This document shows, piece by piece, positions 37,623 through 45,452 of a stretch of 64,000 nt of DNA; the first letter of the stretch is position 1; the number at the start of each line of letters is the position of its first letter. The position numbers and the translations under genes were made by a program. The stretch comes from Schaalia georgiae DSM 6843 (GTDB lineage Bacteria > Actinomycetota > Actinomycetes > Actinomycetales > Actinomycetaceae), in NCBI RefSeq assembly GCF_000429245.1, contig NZ_AUBM01000006.1, forward strand, positions 409,794 through 473,793, read 5' to 3'. The notes beneath the pieces are model-generated. The model had not been told where the DNA came from, did no database searches, and saw only the letters and a program-made list of their open reading frames with translations.

Positions 37623-40132
37623 CGGCCCACCAACGACAGGTTGGAGGTGAGGACCGCGACGGTGATTGCGGCGGCGGGGATCAGGACGGCGACCGCCATG
37701 AGCGCGGCGTCCGCTGCGCCCATCTGGGACGGACGCGCCCACGTGCGCGGGCCAGGGGCGCCGAATCCGCGGGCCTCCATGGTGAGGGAGAGTTTCGCGC
37801 TGCGCCGCAGGGCGAAGACCAGCAGGGAGAAACTCCCCCTGAGGAAGGAGCGGACGCGGGAGCCGTCGCCGATGCCCCGGATGCGCCTTGCCCGTTCGAG
37901 TGCCTTCCAGTCGGCCGCCATGAGGCCGGTCATGCGCGCGCCCGCCAGCGCGGCCAGGATGGGCCGGGCGGGCAGGTGGAGGATCTGTGCCAGCCCGTCG
38001 CCCATGTCGGTGGGGTCGATGTTCGACAGCAGCACGATGGCGGGCAGGGCGACCGCGCACACGCGGAGCGCGATGCCGATGGCCAGCCAGATGGACCTGT
38101 CGGTGATGGCCGCGGGCCCCATGCTCCAGTAGGTGGCGCCCCCGGGGGAGGCGTAGAGCAGCATCGACAGGGCCGACAGGGGCGCGGCGACCGCCAGGGG
38201 CGAGCAGCGCAGCGCGAGGTTGCGCGCCCTCATCCGCGCGGCGGGCAGGACGAGGAGTTCGAGGCCGAGCGCCACTGAGGCGCTGACTGGGTCGACGCTG
38301 ATGAGCAGGGGCGTCGTCATGACGATGAGCGCGAGGATCCGGGTGACGGGGTTGAAGCGGTCGAGTCCACGGCGCGCCCTCCCGCCCTCGCGGCCCGGGG
38401 TCCTCCGCGCCCGCGCCCGGGGGTGGTCGGCGCGGACCGCGCCCCCCGCTGCGGTGGCGGCCGCCTGGGCGCCGCTGCTGCCGGCTCCCCCGGCTTCGTC
38501 CGCGTCCCCGGCTTCGTCCGCGCCTGTTCCCGCAGGGCCGTGCTCCCCCTCGCCGGCGCCGCCGCTCCTGGCGGGGCCCGCGTCCCGGGCGCTGCCCTCC
38601 GGGTTCTGGGCGGGCGGGCGGCCGACCTCGGACAGGTCGATGACTGCGTCGCCCATGGCCGCGACGAAGGCCGGATCGTGGGTGATGGACACCAGGGTCG
38701 TTCCCCGCTCGCGCGCCCCGCGCAGCAGGCGCACGAGGCCCAGCCACGTCCTGCGGTCCTGTCCGAACGTGGGCTCGTCCAGGATCAGCAGGTCCGGGGC
38801 GCTGATGAGGGCGGTGGCCACTGAGAGGCGGCGCTTCTCGCCACCGGACAGGGTCATGGGGTTCGCACCGGCCAGGGACGACAGGCCGAGGGCGTCGAGG
38901 TGCTCGTCCACCAGGGCGTCCAGTTCGGGGCCCGAGGCGCCGGCGGCCCGGGGTCCCACCTCCAATTCCCCGCGCACGGTCCGGGCGACGAACTGGTACT
39001 CGGGCTCCTGGAAGACCATGGAGATGCGGCCCAGCATGTCGCGGCTCGACCACTCGTGCGGGTCGTCGCCCTTGCGGTCCGGGGCCCCGTGGGACGAGGT
39101 GGCGCTGATGGTCCCGCTCAGGGCGGGCAGCAGCCCCGCCAGGGTGAGGGCGAGGGTGGACTTGCCGACGCCGTTGGGGCCGACGACGCACGTGGAGGCT
39201 CCGCGCGCGATGTCCAGGTCGATGTCTTCGCGGACAGGCGCTCCCGGGTCGTAGCCGATGGCGAGGCCGCGCGCACTGAGGACGGGGGCGCTGGAGTCCG
39301 CGGCGGGCAGCGGGGGCAGTGCGCCCGCTTCTGCGGCCACGTCGTCCCCGGGCAGCCAGATCCCCCTGTCGCGCAGAACGCGGGCCTGGCAGGCCAGTAC
39401 CTCGTTGATGGGGCCGTCGGCGGCGATCGCGCCGTCCAGGACCACCACGACGCGGTCGACCAGGTCCGCCCAGATGTCGACGCGGTGCTCGATGACCACC
39501 AGGGTGGCCTCCGACTCGTCGAGGACCCTCTCGACCGCGCCGCGCACTCCGGCGACGCCCACCGGGTCCAGGTTGGCGGTGGGTTCGTCGAGCAGGAGGA
39601 GGCAGGGTCCCATGGCGAGGACCGAGGCGAGGGCGAGCCGCTGCTTCTGGCCGCCCGACAGGGCGGTGGTGGGGTGGTCGGCGGCGGCGTCGAGGCCGAC
39701 GGCGCCGGTGGCGGCGCTGACGCGCGGCCATATCTCCTCGCGGGGGACCCCCAGGTTCTCCATCCCGAAGGCCACGTCGTCCCCGACGCGGGCCAGGACC
39801 ACCTGGGCCTCGGGGTCCTGCATCACGAGCCCGATACGGCCCCGCAGGTCCGCGGGGGCGGCCCCGTCGACGACGAGGCTCCCCTTCGCCTCGCCCTCGT
39901 CCTCGCCGCCCAGGAGCCCGGCCAGCCCGGCCATGAGCGTGGACTTGCCGGACCCGGACGGCCCGAGGACGAGGACGCGCTCACCGGGCTCGATCCGCAG
40001 GTCGACGCCGTCGAGGGCCCAGGCGAGGCGGCCGGCGTGGCGCCAGCCCCAGCCGCGCGCCTCGACGCCGGCCCCGCCCCCGGCCTGCGGGGCGCGGGCG
40101 AGCGCGTCCCCGTTCGCTCGGGGGTCAGACAC
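37619..40132 (-). CDS. ykoD: ECF transporter energising module: two ATPases fused to the T component
   Basis: 837 residues that fuse all three energy-coupling parts. NBD 1 has GPSGSGKST (about residue 57), LSGGQKQRLALASVL and LLLLDEPTANLD; NBD 2 has GPNGVGKST (about 318), LSGGEKRRLSVATAL and LLILDEPTFGQD. An Ala/Gly/Glu-rich linker (about 510-590) leads to a C-terminal EcfT domain with several membrane helices and the two coupling motifs ARRIRGIG and MEARGFGA. YkoD and YkoC are separate or partly fused elsewhere; a full triple fusion is noteworthy. It overlaps ykoE by 8 bp and is under the TPP riboswitch, pointing to thiamine-precursor import. Confidence 0.9.
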   Translation of the reverse strand: MSDPRANGDALARAPQAGGGAGVEARGWGWRHAGRLAWALDGVDLRIEPGERVLVLGPSGSGKSTLMAGLAGLLGGEDEGEAKGSLVVDGAAPADLRGRIGLVMQDPEAQVVLARVGDDVAFGMENLGVPREEIWPRVSAATGAVGLDAAADHPTTALSGGQKQRLALASVLAMGPCLLLLDEPTANLDPVGVAGVRGAVERVLDESEATLVVIEHRVDIWADLVDRVVVVLDGAIAADGPINEVLACQARVLRDRGIWLPGDDVAAEAGALPPLPAADSSAPVLSARGLAIGYDPGAPVREDIDLDIARGASTCVVGPNGVGKSTLALTLAGLLPALSGTISATSSHGAPDRKGDDPHEWSSRDMLGRISMVFQEPEYQFVARTVRGELEVGPRAAGASGPELDALVDEHLDALGLSSLAGANPMTLSGGEKRRLSVATALISAPDLLILDEPTFGQDRRTWLGLVRLLRGARERGTTLVSITHDPAFVAAMGDAVIDLSEVGRPPAQNPEGSARDAGPARSGGAGEGEHGPAGTGADEAGDADEAGGAGSSGAQAAATAAGGAVRADHPRARARRTPGREGGRARRGLDRFNPVTRILALIVMTTPLLISVDPVSASVALGLELLVLPAARMRARNLALRCSPLAVAAPLSALSMLLYASPGGATYWSMGPAAITDRSIWLAIGIALRVCAVALPAIVLLSNIDPTDMGDGLAQILHLPARPILAALAGARMTGLMAADWKALERARRIRGIGDGSRVRSFLRGSFSLLVFALRRSAKLSLTMEARGFGAPGPRTWARPSQMGAADAALMAVAVLIPAAAITVAVLTSNLSLVGR

Positions 40133-40733
40133 GCTGGCGGGCCTGCCTGCCGGCGGCGAAACGGTCGAGGGCGCCGGTGGCGGCCAGTGCCCGGGTGAGC
40201 GCCCACGCGAGGACGCCTCCCAAAAGGGCCCCGGAGACGACGCCCGTGCCCAGGTAGACCAGGTTGACGGAGAGGGCTTTCTCGTAGTTGCCCGTCACGA
40301 ACTCGTAGGCCCAGGCGCCGCAGAAGGCCCCGGCCCCCGCCAGGGCGGCGGTGACGATGGTGTAGCGCCGGTAGACGAAGAGCAGGAAGAAGAGCTCCGC
40401 GCCCAGGCCCTGGACGAGGCCGGAGTACAGGGTGGTGATGCCCCACTGGGATCCGAGGGCGGCGGACACCGAAGCGGCGAGGAACTCGACGAAGAGGGCG
40501 GCTCCGGGCTTGCGGATGATGAAACCGCCCAGGGGCCCGCCCAGCATCCAGATCCCGGTGGCCAGGCCACCGAAGCCGGGGGTCAGTTTGTCAAGGGTAC
40601 CGATTCCGACCTCGCCGACCTGGTTCCACACCAGGAAGATGAGGCCGCACGCGACGGCGAGTACGGCGGCGGTGACGAAATCGATGACCCGCCATCCCAG
40701 TTTCGGGGCGGCGGGGGTGCGTGGTGCGGCCAT
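40125..40733 (-). CDS. ykoE: ECF transporter S component for thiamine precursor (YkoE family)
   Basis: 202 residues and about five or six hydrophobic helices: VIDFVTAAVLAVACGLIFLVWN, GIWMLGGPLGGFIIRKPGAA, and WGITTLYSGLVQGLGAEL are the YkoE family hallmarks. It binds the substrate (thought to be hydroxymethylpyrimidine or thiamine) for the YkoDC module encoded next. ATG at 40733 is chosen because GAGGAGACACC lies just upstream; the ATG at 40769 would start inside the ribosome-site region. A TPP riboswitch lies directly in its leader. Confidence 0.92.
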   Translation of the reverse strand: MAAPRTPAAPKLGWRVIDFVTAAVLAVACGLIFLVWNQVGEVGIGTLDKLTPGFGGLATGIWMLGGPLGGFIIRKPGAALFVEFLAASVSAALGSQWGITTLYSGLVQGLGAELFFLLFVYRRYTIVTAALAGAGAFCGAWAYEFVTGNYEKALSVNLVYLGTGVVSGALLGGVLAWALTRALAATGALDRFAAGRQARQRV

Positions 40734-40781
40734 GCTCAGGTGTCTCCTCTCGTCAAGCACAGCGGCCACGAGGGAAGAAGC

Positions 40782-40864
40782 CTTCCTACGCCGGTATGGT
40801 CCGGTTCAGGTTCAACGGTCGGGGTCCATCCCCTTCTCAGCTCGTCGTGAGCTCCCGTGGCACA
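40782..40864 (-). promoter_or_regulatory. TPP (THI-box) riboswitch
   Basis: Read on the minus strand, the leader has the pyrimidine-sensor CTGAGA (40840-40835), then GACCCC, the ACCTGA box (40811-40806) and the highly conserved CCGGACCATACCGGCGTAGG segment. Order and spacing match the thiamine pyrophosphate aptamer. A ribosome site about 45 bp downstream suggests translational control by sequestration. It places the transporter in thiamine homeostasis. Confidence 0.96.
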
Positions 40865-41073
40865 GTGGTGAGCATAGTCACCAACCATTCTCTTCGCGAG
40901 TCCGGGCGCGAGGACCGGCTCCGGCCTGCGCCGGCACACCTCGGCGCCCCGGCCGGCGGACGCGGCCCGCTCGTCGAGGGCCTTGGCCCGCGAAACAGTC
41001 GCACGGCGGCTGGCGGCTCACCATGGAACAGGTCGAGGAGCACGACTGATTGAAAGAGGCCCGGGGGTGCTCG

Positions 41074-41655
41074 TCAACGATCACAGAGGGCCCTAGCGAC
41101 CCTCTGGGCGAACTCCTGCATCGCGGCGCTCTTCTCCGCGCTCCGCAGGCGCTCAGCAACTGAGTACAGATGCCCTTTCCCACTCCAGTAGCAGTCCATT
41201 TTCCGAGAGACACGTTCGACAAGTCCAGGGGCGGAGTCCCAGACCAGCATGAAGAACTCCCCCGGGGTGTAGACCTCGTACGGGCATTCATCCCCTCCGG
41301 GGAAGTCCTTCACGTTCATCGTCAGGACGAAGTCGGCGCCCCCGGCGACGGCGGCTGCGTGAACATGCTGATCCCCTTCATCAAGGGCGCCGCCCTCCAC
41401 AACGAAGTCACGCACTCGCCCATCGGGAAAGACCTCTTCTATCAATTCGCGAATACGACTGGTTTTCCCGCCTTCCCACCGCGGGTTGGCTTTGCGCAGG
41501 TGGTAGGTGCACTCGGCGAGGATGTCGTCGGTCCACAGGACGGTGTACAAATCGCCTTCCGCCTCGGTGGCGAGCATGCACACCCAGTCCCTCAGGGTCC
41601 GTGAGTACCACACATTCGCATCGACCAGAACCGTGTGATAAGGATGAGCGGACAT
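41074..41655 (-). CDS. PIN-domain toxin-like ribonuclease
   Basis: 193 residues. The N-terminal VLVDANVWYSRTLRDW has the first PIN aspartate, followed by an ECTYHLRK glutamate, DEGDQHVHAAAVAGGADFVLT with two further acidic residues, and MNVKDFPG. These four acidic positions are the metal site of PIN ribonucleases (VapC type, larger PIN_3 subgroup). It starts 9 bp after the HTH gene with no ribosome site of its own, so translation is coupled. Toxin role is inferred from pairing. Confidence 0.85.
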   Translation of the reverse strand: MSAHPYHTVLVDANVWYSRTLRDWVCMLATEAEGDLYTVLWTDDILAECTYHLRKANPRWEGGKTSRIRELIEEVFPDGRVRDFVVEGGALDEGDQHVHAAAVAGGADFVLTMNVKDFPGGDECPYEVYTPGEFFMLVWDSAPGLVERVSRKMDCYWSGKGHLYSVAERLRSAEKSAAMQEFAQRVARALCDR

Positions 41656-41664
41656 GGAACAAGA

Positions 41665-42123
41665 CTAGCTGAAGTCCTCCATCTCATCCTCCAGTTCCAT
41701 CATCCTTCTCACGGAGTCGATCTGGGCGCGCCTGCGCTGCTTCTTGAAGCGCAGCACGTCGTCGGACTTGAACCTCGTGTGCCTGCCGACCTTGTGGGAC
41801 GCGAGCCGTCCCTCGCCGACCCATTTCATCAGCGTGGGGCGCGACACCCCTAGGAGTTTCGCCGCTGCGGTCGTGGTGAGCTCCTTCGGCATGGAGCCCA
41901 GCGTCAGGGTCCTCCCATTGCCCGCGCAGCGCAGGGCCGCGAGCACGAGCTGCGTCAGCTCGTCGGAAAGATCGGTCTCCCGGTCGCCGACGACCAGTTT
42001 CAGGCGGACACGGGCGATGCCCCGCCCACCATCAACCTCATTGACGACTTTCTCGGCAGCGGCCTGCTCCTTCTGGGAGACGATGAGCGTCTCCGCCCCC
42101 CTGGCCATCACTGCGGCAGCCAT
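41665..42123 (-). CDS. Excisionase-type HTH protein, likely antitoxin and autoregulator
   Basis: 152 residues. The C-terminal half has an MerR/excisionase-like winged HTH: ELTTTAAAKLLGVSRPTLMKWVGEGRLASHKVGRHTRF, read here in two parts as TTAAAKLLGVSRPTLMKW and GRLASHKVGRHTRFK. The N-terminal half is a predicted alpha/beta region of unknown role. ATG at 42123 follows TGAGGAGTG; an upstream ATG at 42141 lacks a ribosome site. Together with the PIN gene it forms a toxin-antitoxin operon, and the perfect palindrome 70 bp upstream is the natural operator for it. Confidence 0.85.
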   Translation of the reverse strand: MAAAVMARGAETLIVSQKEQAAAEKVVNEVDGGRGIARVRLKLVVGDRETDLSDELTQLVLAALRCAGNGRTLTLGSMPKELTTTAAAKLLGVSRPTLMKWVGEGRLASHKVGRHTRFKSDDVLRFKKQRRRAQIDSVRRMMELEDEMEDFS

Positions 42124-42192
42124 GGTGCACTCCTCAATCACGGTCGCCGGCTCCCCGGTCGACCACCCGCCCCAAGGGGCTTACACGCACAA

Positions 42193-42230
42193 ATGTAGAC
42201 AGTTGCAGTTATAACTGCAACTGTCTACAT
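42193..42230. promoter_or_regulatory. Perfect 38-bp palindrome upstream of the HTH/PIN operon
   Basis: The left half reads ATGTAGACAGTTGCAGTTA and the right half is its exact reverse complement, with no spacer. On the minus strand TTGCAG and TACATT, 17 bp apart, overlap it and would make a promoter for the HTH gene. An autoregulatory operator is the simplest reading; a bidirectional terminator after the SRPBCC gene is an alternative. Confidence 0.85.
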
Positions 42231-42251
42231 ATGATCCACGCCACCAGAGGC

Positions 42252-42725
42252 TCAGGACTCCAGGTACTCCTTGGCGGCGGTGAGGACCTGGTCCCACATG
42301 CCGACCTCGTCCTCCCAGGCCTGGCGGGCCACGTCCTCGTCGTCACTGACCGACGAGAGGCCGGACTCCTCAACGTGGATGGCGACGCCGCCGCGCTCCT
42401 CGGACAACGAGATCTCGACGCGCGCCGCCCGGTCGTCGGGCAGTTCATCGTCGGCCAGGGGGTACCAGCGGTAGGCGACGACATCCATCGGGTCCTCGTC
42501 GGCCTTCTCGATCAACCACTGCCCCGCCTCGGGGTCGTTGACGCGGTAGACGCCGTCATCACCCCGGGTGACGTCGTGGTCGCCGAGGGGGCCGTCGTTG
42601 ACCCACCACCCGGGTTCGGACACGAGCGCCCACACCCTCTCGACCGTCGCGTCCACCAAGACATCGGTCTCGACCCGGTCGAAGTCGTTCTCACCCTCAA
42701 CGGGCTCATCATCGAAGATGCTCAT
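42252..42725 (-). CDS. SRPBCC/AHSA1-domain protein
   Basis: 157 residues, acidic. A START-like hydrophobic-pocket fold is indicated by VETDVLVDATVERVWALVSEPGWWVND at the start of the domain (two halves: VETDVLVDATVERVWAL and SEPGWWVND) and WEDEVGMWDQVLTAAKEYL at the C-terminal helix. Such proteins bind small hydrophobic ligands; no specific role can be assigned. Its own start is the ATG at 42725. Monocistronic or loosely linked to the DUF2249 gene upstream (59-bp gap). Confidence 0.8.
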   Translation of the reverse strand: MSIFDDEPVEGENDFDRVETDVLVDATVERVWALVSEPGWWVNDGPLGDHDVTRGDDGVYRVNDPEAGQWLIEKADEDPMDVVAYRWYPLADDELPDDRAARVEISLSEERGGVAIHVEESGLSSVSDDEDVARQAWEDEVGMWDQVLTAAKEYLES

Positions 42726-42784
42726 GCGACAACGGTAGCGCCCCGGACTGCCCCGCGCGCCGCGGCGCGTCCGGGGGGCGCGGA

Positions 42785-43216
42785 TCAGGCCAGGCGGGTG
42801 ACGCGGTAGCGCCAGCTGGGGCCGGCCTCGAGCGTCTCCACACGGTAGTGGGACGAGGAGTCCCGCAGGTGGGCGAAGAGCGGTTCGGGCTGGTGGGGCG
42901 CGCGGATCCGGATGTTCTCGCCGACGGGCAAGCTGTCCACCGCCGCGAAGAGCACGGCGTGCCGCACCACGCGGGGGATGGAGTGGATGTCCAACTCGTC
43001 GTCGTTGCCCTGGTGGGCCACTCCCGCGCCCCCGCGGTGCTCGTGCCCGTGGCGGTGGCCGCCGCCGTGCCCACCGCACCCGCAGCTCGACGAGGCCGGA
43101 GCCGCCTCGGGCGCCTCGTGCCCACCACAGCCGCAACCGGCGCCGGGCTGCGTGCTGGCATCGACCAGTTTGAAGGTCTGGGCGCCCGCGGGGGCCGCCT
43201 CGGAATTGGTTGCCAC
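42785..43216 (-). CDS. DUF2249 domain protein with a Cys/His-rich N-terminus
   Basis: 143 residues. The N-terminal 75 residues hold GCGCGGHE and SSCGCGGHGGGHRHGHEH, a likely metal-binding segment, followed by a DUF2249 domain (ELDIHSIPRVVRHAVLFAAV, then SRYRVETL-type core ending WRYRVTRL). DUF2249 proteins are often linked to nitric-oxide or redox metabolism in other bacteria, but nothing nearby confirms that. GTG start with GAGGAGACACC upstream. Confidence 0.75.
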   Translation of the reverse strand: MATNSEAAPAGAQTFKLVDASTQPGAGCGCGGHEAPEAAPASSSCGCGGHGGGHRHGHEHRGGAGVAHQGNDDELDIHSIPRVVRHAVLFAAVDSLPVGENIRIRAPHQPEPLFAHLRDSSSHYRVETLEAGPSWRYRVTRLA

Positions 43217-43329
43217 GGTGTCTCCTCATGCCTCGCGATCATGGGCGCTGCGCCCACGGGCGACCAGTGTAGGGTCCCCCAATGGGGCCGTCGCGCGGAA
43301 AGGGCCAGGGCCACCCGGACCGGCAGCCG

Positions 43330-43374
43330 CGACACCCGCATGCGCACAGCGGCCGTCCCGCCCGACCACCGGTT
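43330..43374. repeat. 45-bp direct repeat, copy 1 (copy 2 at 43742-43786)
   Basis: Matches 43742-43786 at 43 of 45 positions, offset 412 bp, same orientation. The two copies bracket the mirrored GCACACAAGGG array and the 57-bp element, so the whole intergenic region 43217-43790 looks like an insertion or a repeat island with flanking repeats. No gene was found in it. Confidence 0.85.
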
Positions 43375-43406
43375 CCCCCTCAGGCCCACTCCTCATCCCT
43401 TCTTGG

Positions 43407-43512
43407 TGCCGCACACAAGGGAGGGAATTAAACAACACCGCACCGCACACAAGGGCAGGATCAAGCCCTTGTGTGCGGCGGGTGTTTCGTAAATCAGGGT
43501 CCTTGTGTGCGT
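43407..43512. repeat. Mirrored GCACACAAGGG array with 34-bp period
   Basis: Forward words GCACACAAGGG start at 43411 and 43445; reverse words CCCTTGTGTGC start at 43466 and, with one change, 43500. Both intervals are 34 bp and the mirror axis is at 43460/43461. The inner pair plus flanking AACACC/GGTGTT could fold into a long hairpin. The layout parallels the CATTGGGG arrays but the word and the period differ. Confidence 0.88.
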
Positions 43513-43608
43513 ACCCCTGGGGGAACCGGTCCGGGGCCCTGCCCTTGCGGGAACACAACGTTCCCCAGACGCGAGCATGAACGCGCGCTGTCGACACGGA
43601 CGCGCGTT

Positions 43609-43665
43609 GTCGACAATGTGAGGGGGTTATAACGCGCGCTGGTGCCGATAACGCGCGTCGGCGTC
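43609..43665. repeat. 57-bp dispersed element, copy 2
   Basis: Inverted partner of 7577-7633 (55 of 57 identical). Immediately upstream, 43580-43608 holds further GTCGACA and ACGCGCG words, so this copy may be one end of a longer element. Confidence 0.85.
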
Positions 43666-43790
43666 GGCCGGTGCCGACACCGCGCCAGTGGCCATCATCC
43701 GCGCCGGTGCCCATCGTCGGCGCCAAGGGCGACGGCCGCCACGACACCCGCGGGCGCACAGCGGCCGTCCCGCCCGACCACCGGTTGCCC

Positions 43791-44255
43791 TCAGTCCTGG
43801 CGCAGGGCGAACTCCGCCTCGACCTCTACCGACACGCCCAGGGGAAGGGCCGCGACGCCGACTGCGCTGCGAGCGTGGGCGGAGCCGAAGACCTCGCTGA
43901 ACAGCTCGGAAGCGCCGTTGACGACCCCGGCCTGCCCGTAGAAGTCAGGGCGCGAGGACACGAACCCCACCACCTTGACGACCCCTGCCAGCCCATCCAC
44001 TCCCCCGGCGGCAGCAGCGGCGGCCGCGAGCGCGTTGAGGGCGCACACGCGCGCCGCCTCCTTGGCGTCCTCGGGGTCGACCCCGTCATCGCCCACTGCG
44101 CCGACGCACACCGGTTCCCCTCCGACGACGGGGATCTGCCCGGAGGTCCGCACGACTCCGCGGTCGATGGTGGCGGGCGTGTACGCGGCGACGGGGGTGG
44201 CGACGGGCGGCAGCTCAATGCCCAGTTCAGCCAGCTTCACTGAGGGTTTCGTCAT
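43791..44255 (-). CDS. RidA/YjgF family protein
   Basis: 154 residues. The RidA fold is seen in RTSGQIPVVGG, ALNALAAAAAAAGG, VVKVVGFVSS and a C-terminal ARSAVGVAALPLGVSVEVE that includes the conserved arginine. Members deaminate reactive enamines/imines formed by PLP enzymes; this one belongs to the YjgH/atypical branch judging by its length. ATG at 44255 with AAGGAG upstream. Confidence 0.9.
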   Translation of the reverse strand: MTKPSVKLAELGIELPPVATPVAAYTPATIDRGVVRTSGQIPVVGGEPVCVGAVGDDGVDPEDAKEAARVCALNALAAAAAAAGGVDGLAGVVKVVGFVSSRPDFYGQAGVVNGASELFSEVFGSAHARSAVGVAALPLGVSVEVEAEFALRQD

Positions 44256-44386
44256 GGTTGCTCCTTTCGCGGCGGCGCCTGCGCGGTTGCGGCGGCTGGC
44301 GCCGCGTTCAGGGTAGCGCGGGGCCGCGAACGCCGCAGCTGCCCACTGCGCCCCTCGGGCACAATAGTGTGGCGGAAGGGAGCCCT

Positions 44387-45061
44387 ATGGACATCGTCAT
44401 TCAAATCGGACTGATCTGCGCGCTGCTGTACGTGCTCGGAGTTCTCCTGCACGGCAGGCGCTCGCATCGGCGCCTCGTGTTCTTGCGGACTCTGGCCTTC
44501 CTGGCCTTGACGGCCCTGGGCAACGCGCTGCTGCTGATACTCCTGGCCGTAGGCGGGGGCGCGCTGCTGAGCGCAGTAGCGCTGATCAAGGATCCGAACG
44601 CTTTCGACAGCGCCAGGAACGCCGCGGGGATCCTCCAGTCGCGTTTCGGGGACTTCCGCAGCGTGTGGCTGCTGCTGACGCTGCTACTCCTCGTCCTGCT
44701 CACGGCCGTCATCCAATTGGTGGTGAGGCGCGCACTCACCCTGCGCTTCCACTTGGCCGCCGACGAGGAGGTCTACCAGATCGCCGAGTACTTCATCCAG
44801 TGGTTCACGATCTTCCTGGTGGTGTACCAGTTGTACTTCGCCGGGATCAAGGAGATGTTCGAAGCGTACCTGAGCAGGTCCTTGACGAACATGGCCTTCG
44901 ATATCGCGTTGACGCCGGAGAACCTCAATATCGTCATGCAGCCCATCGCCTTCTCGACGTGGGTCGTCATCGCCGTCGAGCACATGCGCAAGCACGCGGC
45001 GCGCTCCGAACCCCCTGGCGCGCCCGAAGACCCGGGGTCCGGGGCGGTGGGCGGCGACTAG
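44387..45061 (+). CDS. Small integral membrane protein of unknown function
   Basis: 224 residues. About five hydrophobic helices: 4-22, 31-60, 97-120, 142-158 and one near 185-200, with a charged loop around 70-90 and a short Pro/Gly/Glu-rich tail. No family was recognised. ATG at 44387 has GGAAGGGAG upstream. Its last 21 bases including the stop are repeated at 47420-47452, beyond the TetR/MFS cassette. Confidence 0.75.
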   Translation: MDIVIQIGLICALLYVLGVLLHGRRSHRRLVFLRTLAFLALTALGNALLLILLAVGGGALLSAVALIKDPNAFDSARNAAGILQSRFGDFRSVWLLLTLLLLVLLTAVIQLVVRRALTLRFHLAADEEVYQIAEYFIQWFTIFLVVYQLYFAGIKEMFEAYLSRSLTNMAFDIALTPENLNIVMQPIAFSTWVVIAVEHMRKHAARSEPPGAPEDPGSGAVGGD

Positions 45062-45073
45062 GCACTACGAGGC
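45041..45073. repeat. 33-bp direct repeat, left copy, at the 3' end of the membrane gene
   Basis: Identical to 47420-47452 (offset 2379). It spans the last codons and stop of the upstream gene. The two copies bracket the TetR and MFS genes; insertion at a gene's 3' end with regeneration of that end resembles an integration site, though no integrase is present. Confidence 0.88.
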
Positions 45074-45191
45074 GCACTCCGCCGCGCTCAGTGCCGTCCC
45101 GAGCCCCCGCCTGCTTGGTGTTATCCTGTGCCCCCAGCACCGCCACCCGCTCGACGCCGTCCCGAGCCCGGCGATCCAAGCCCGGCGATCC

Positions 45192-45260
45192 CATTGGGGT
45201 AGGAAACCACGCATTGGGGTAGGCAACTTGCCTACCCCAATGCGCCACAGCCGACCCCAA
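45192..45260. repeat. Mirrored 20-bp-period CATTGGGG array, copy 3
   Basis: Forward units at 45192 and 45212; reverse units CCCCAATG at 45235 and a variant CCCCAACA at 45255. Intervals of 20 bp and the 31-bp inner span are identical to the other two copies. Axis GGCAACTTGCC at 45222-45232. The rest of the 391-bp gap 45062-45452 shows no gene; its last 60 bases are AT-rich and hold the tetR promoter region. Confidence 0.9.
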
Positions 45261-45452
45261 CACACCTCTCAGTCAGCCTCAGCGCGCCGCAGCCAGCCCT
45301 GATGCCGACCCGCACCCGCCCAGGAGCATGCGGCCCCGCCCTCGACGACGGCGCCCGAGCGCGTTTCGCAACAACCCGCCAAGTGAACAGCACCATAGTT
45401 CCGGACAGTAGAAACCCCCATCCTTCTTTAACATACGAATTAACATGTATAT

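Noticed and set aside
41665..42123. Phage excisionase with the palindrome as an attachment site
   Set aside because: The HTH is excisionase-like, but the partner is a PIN ribonuclease and no integrase or phage gene is nearby; a toxin-antitoxin operon explains the arrangement better.
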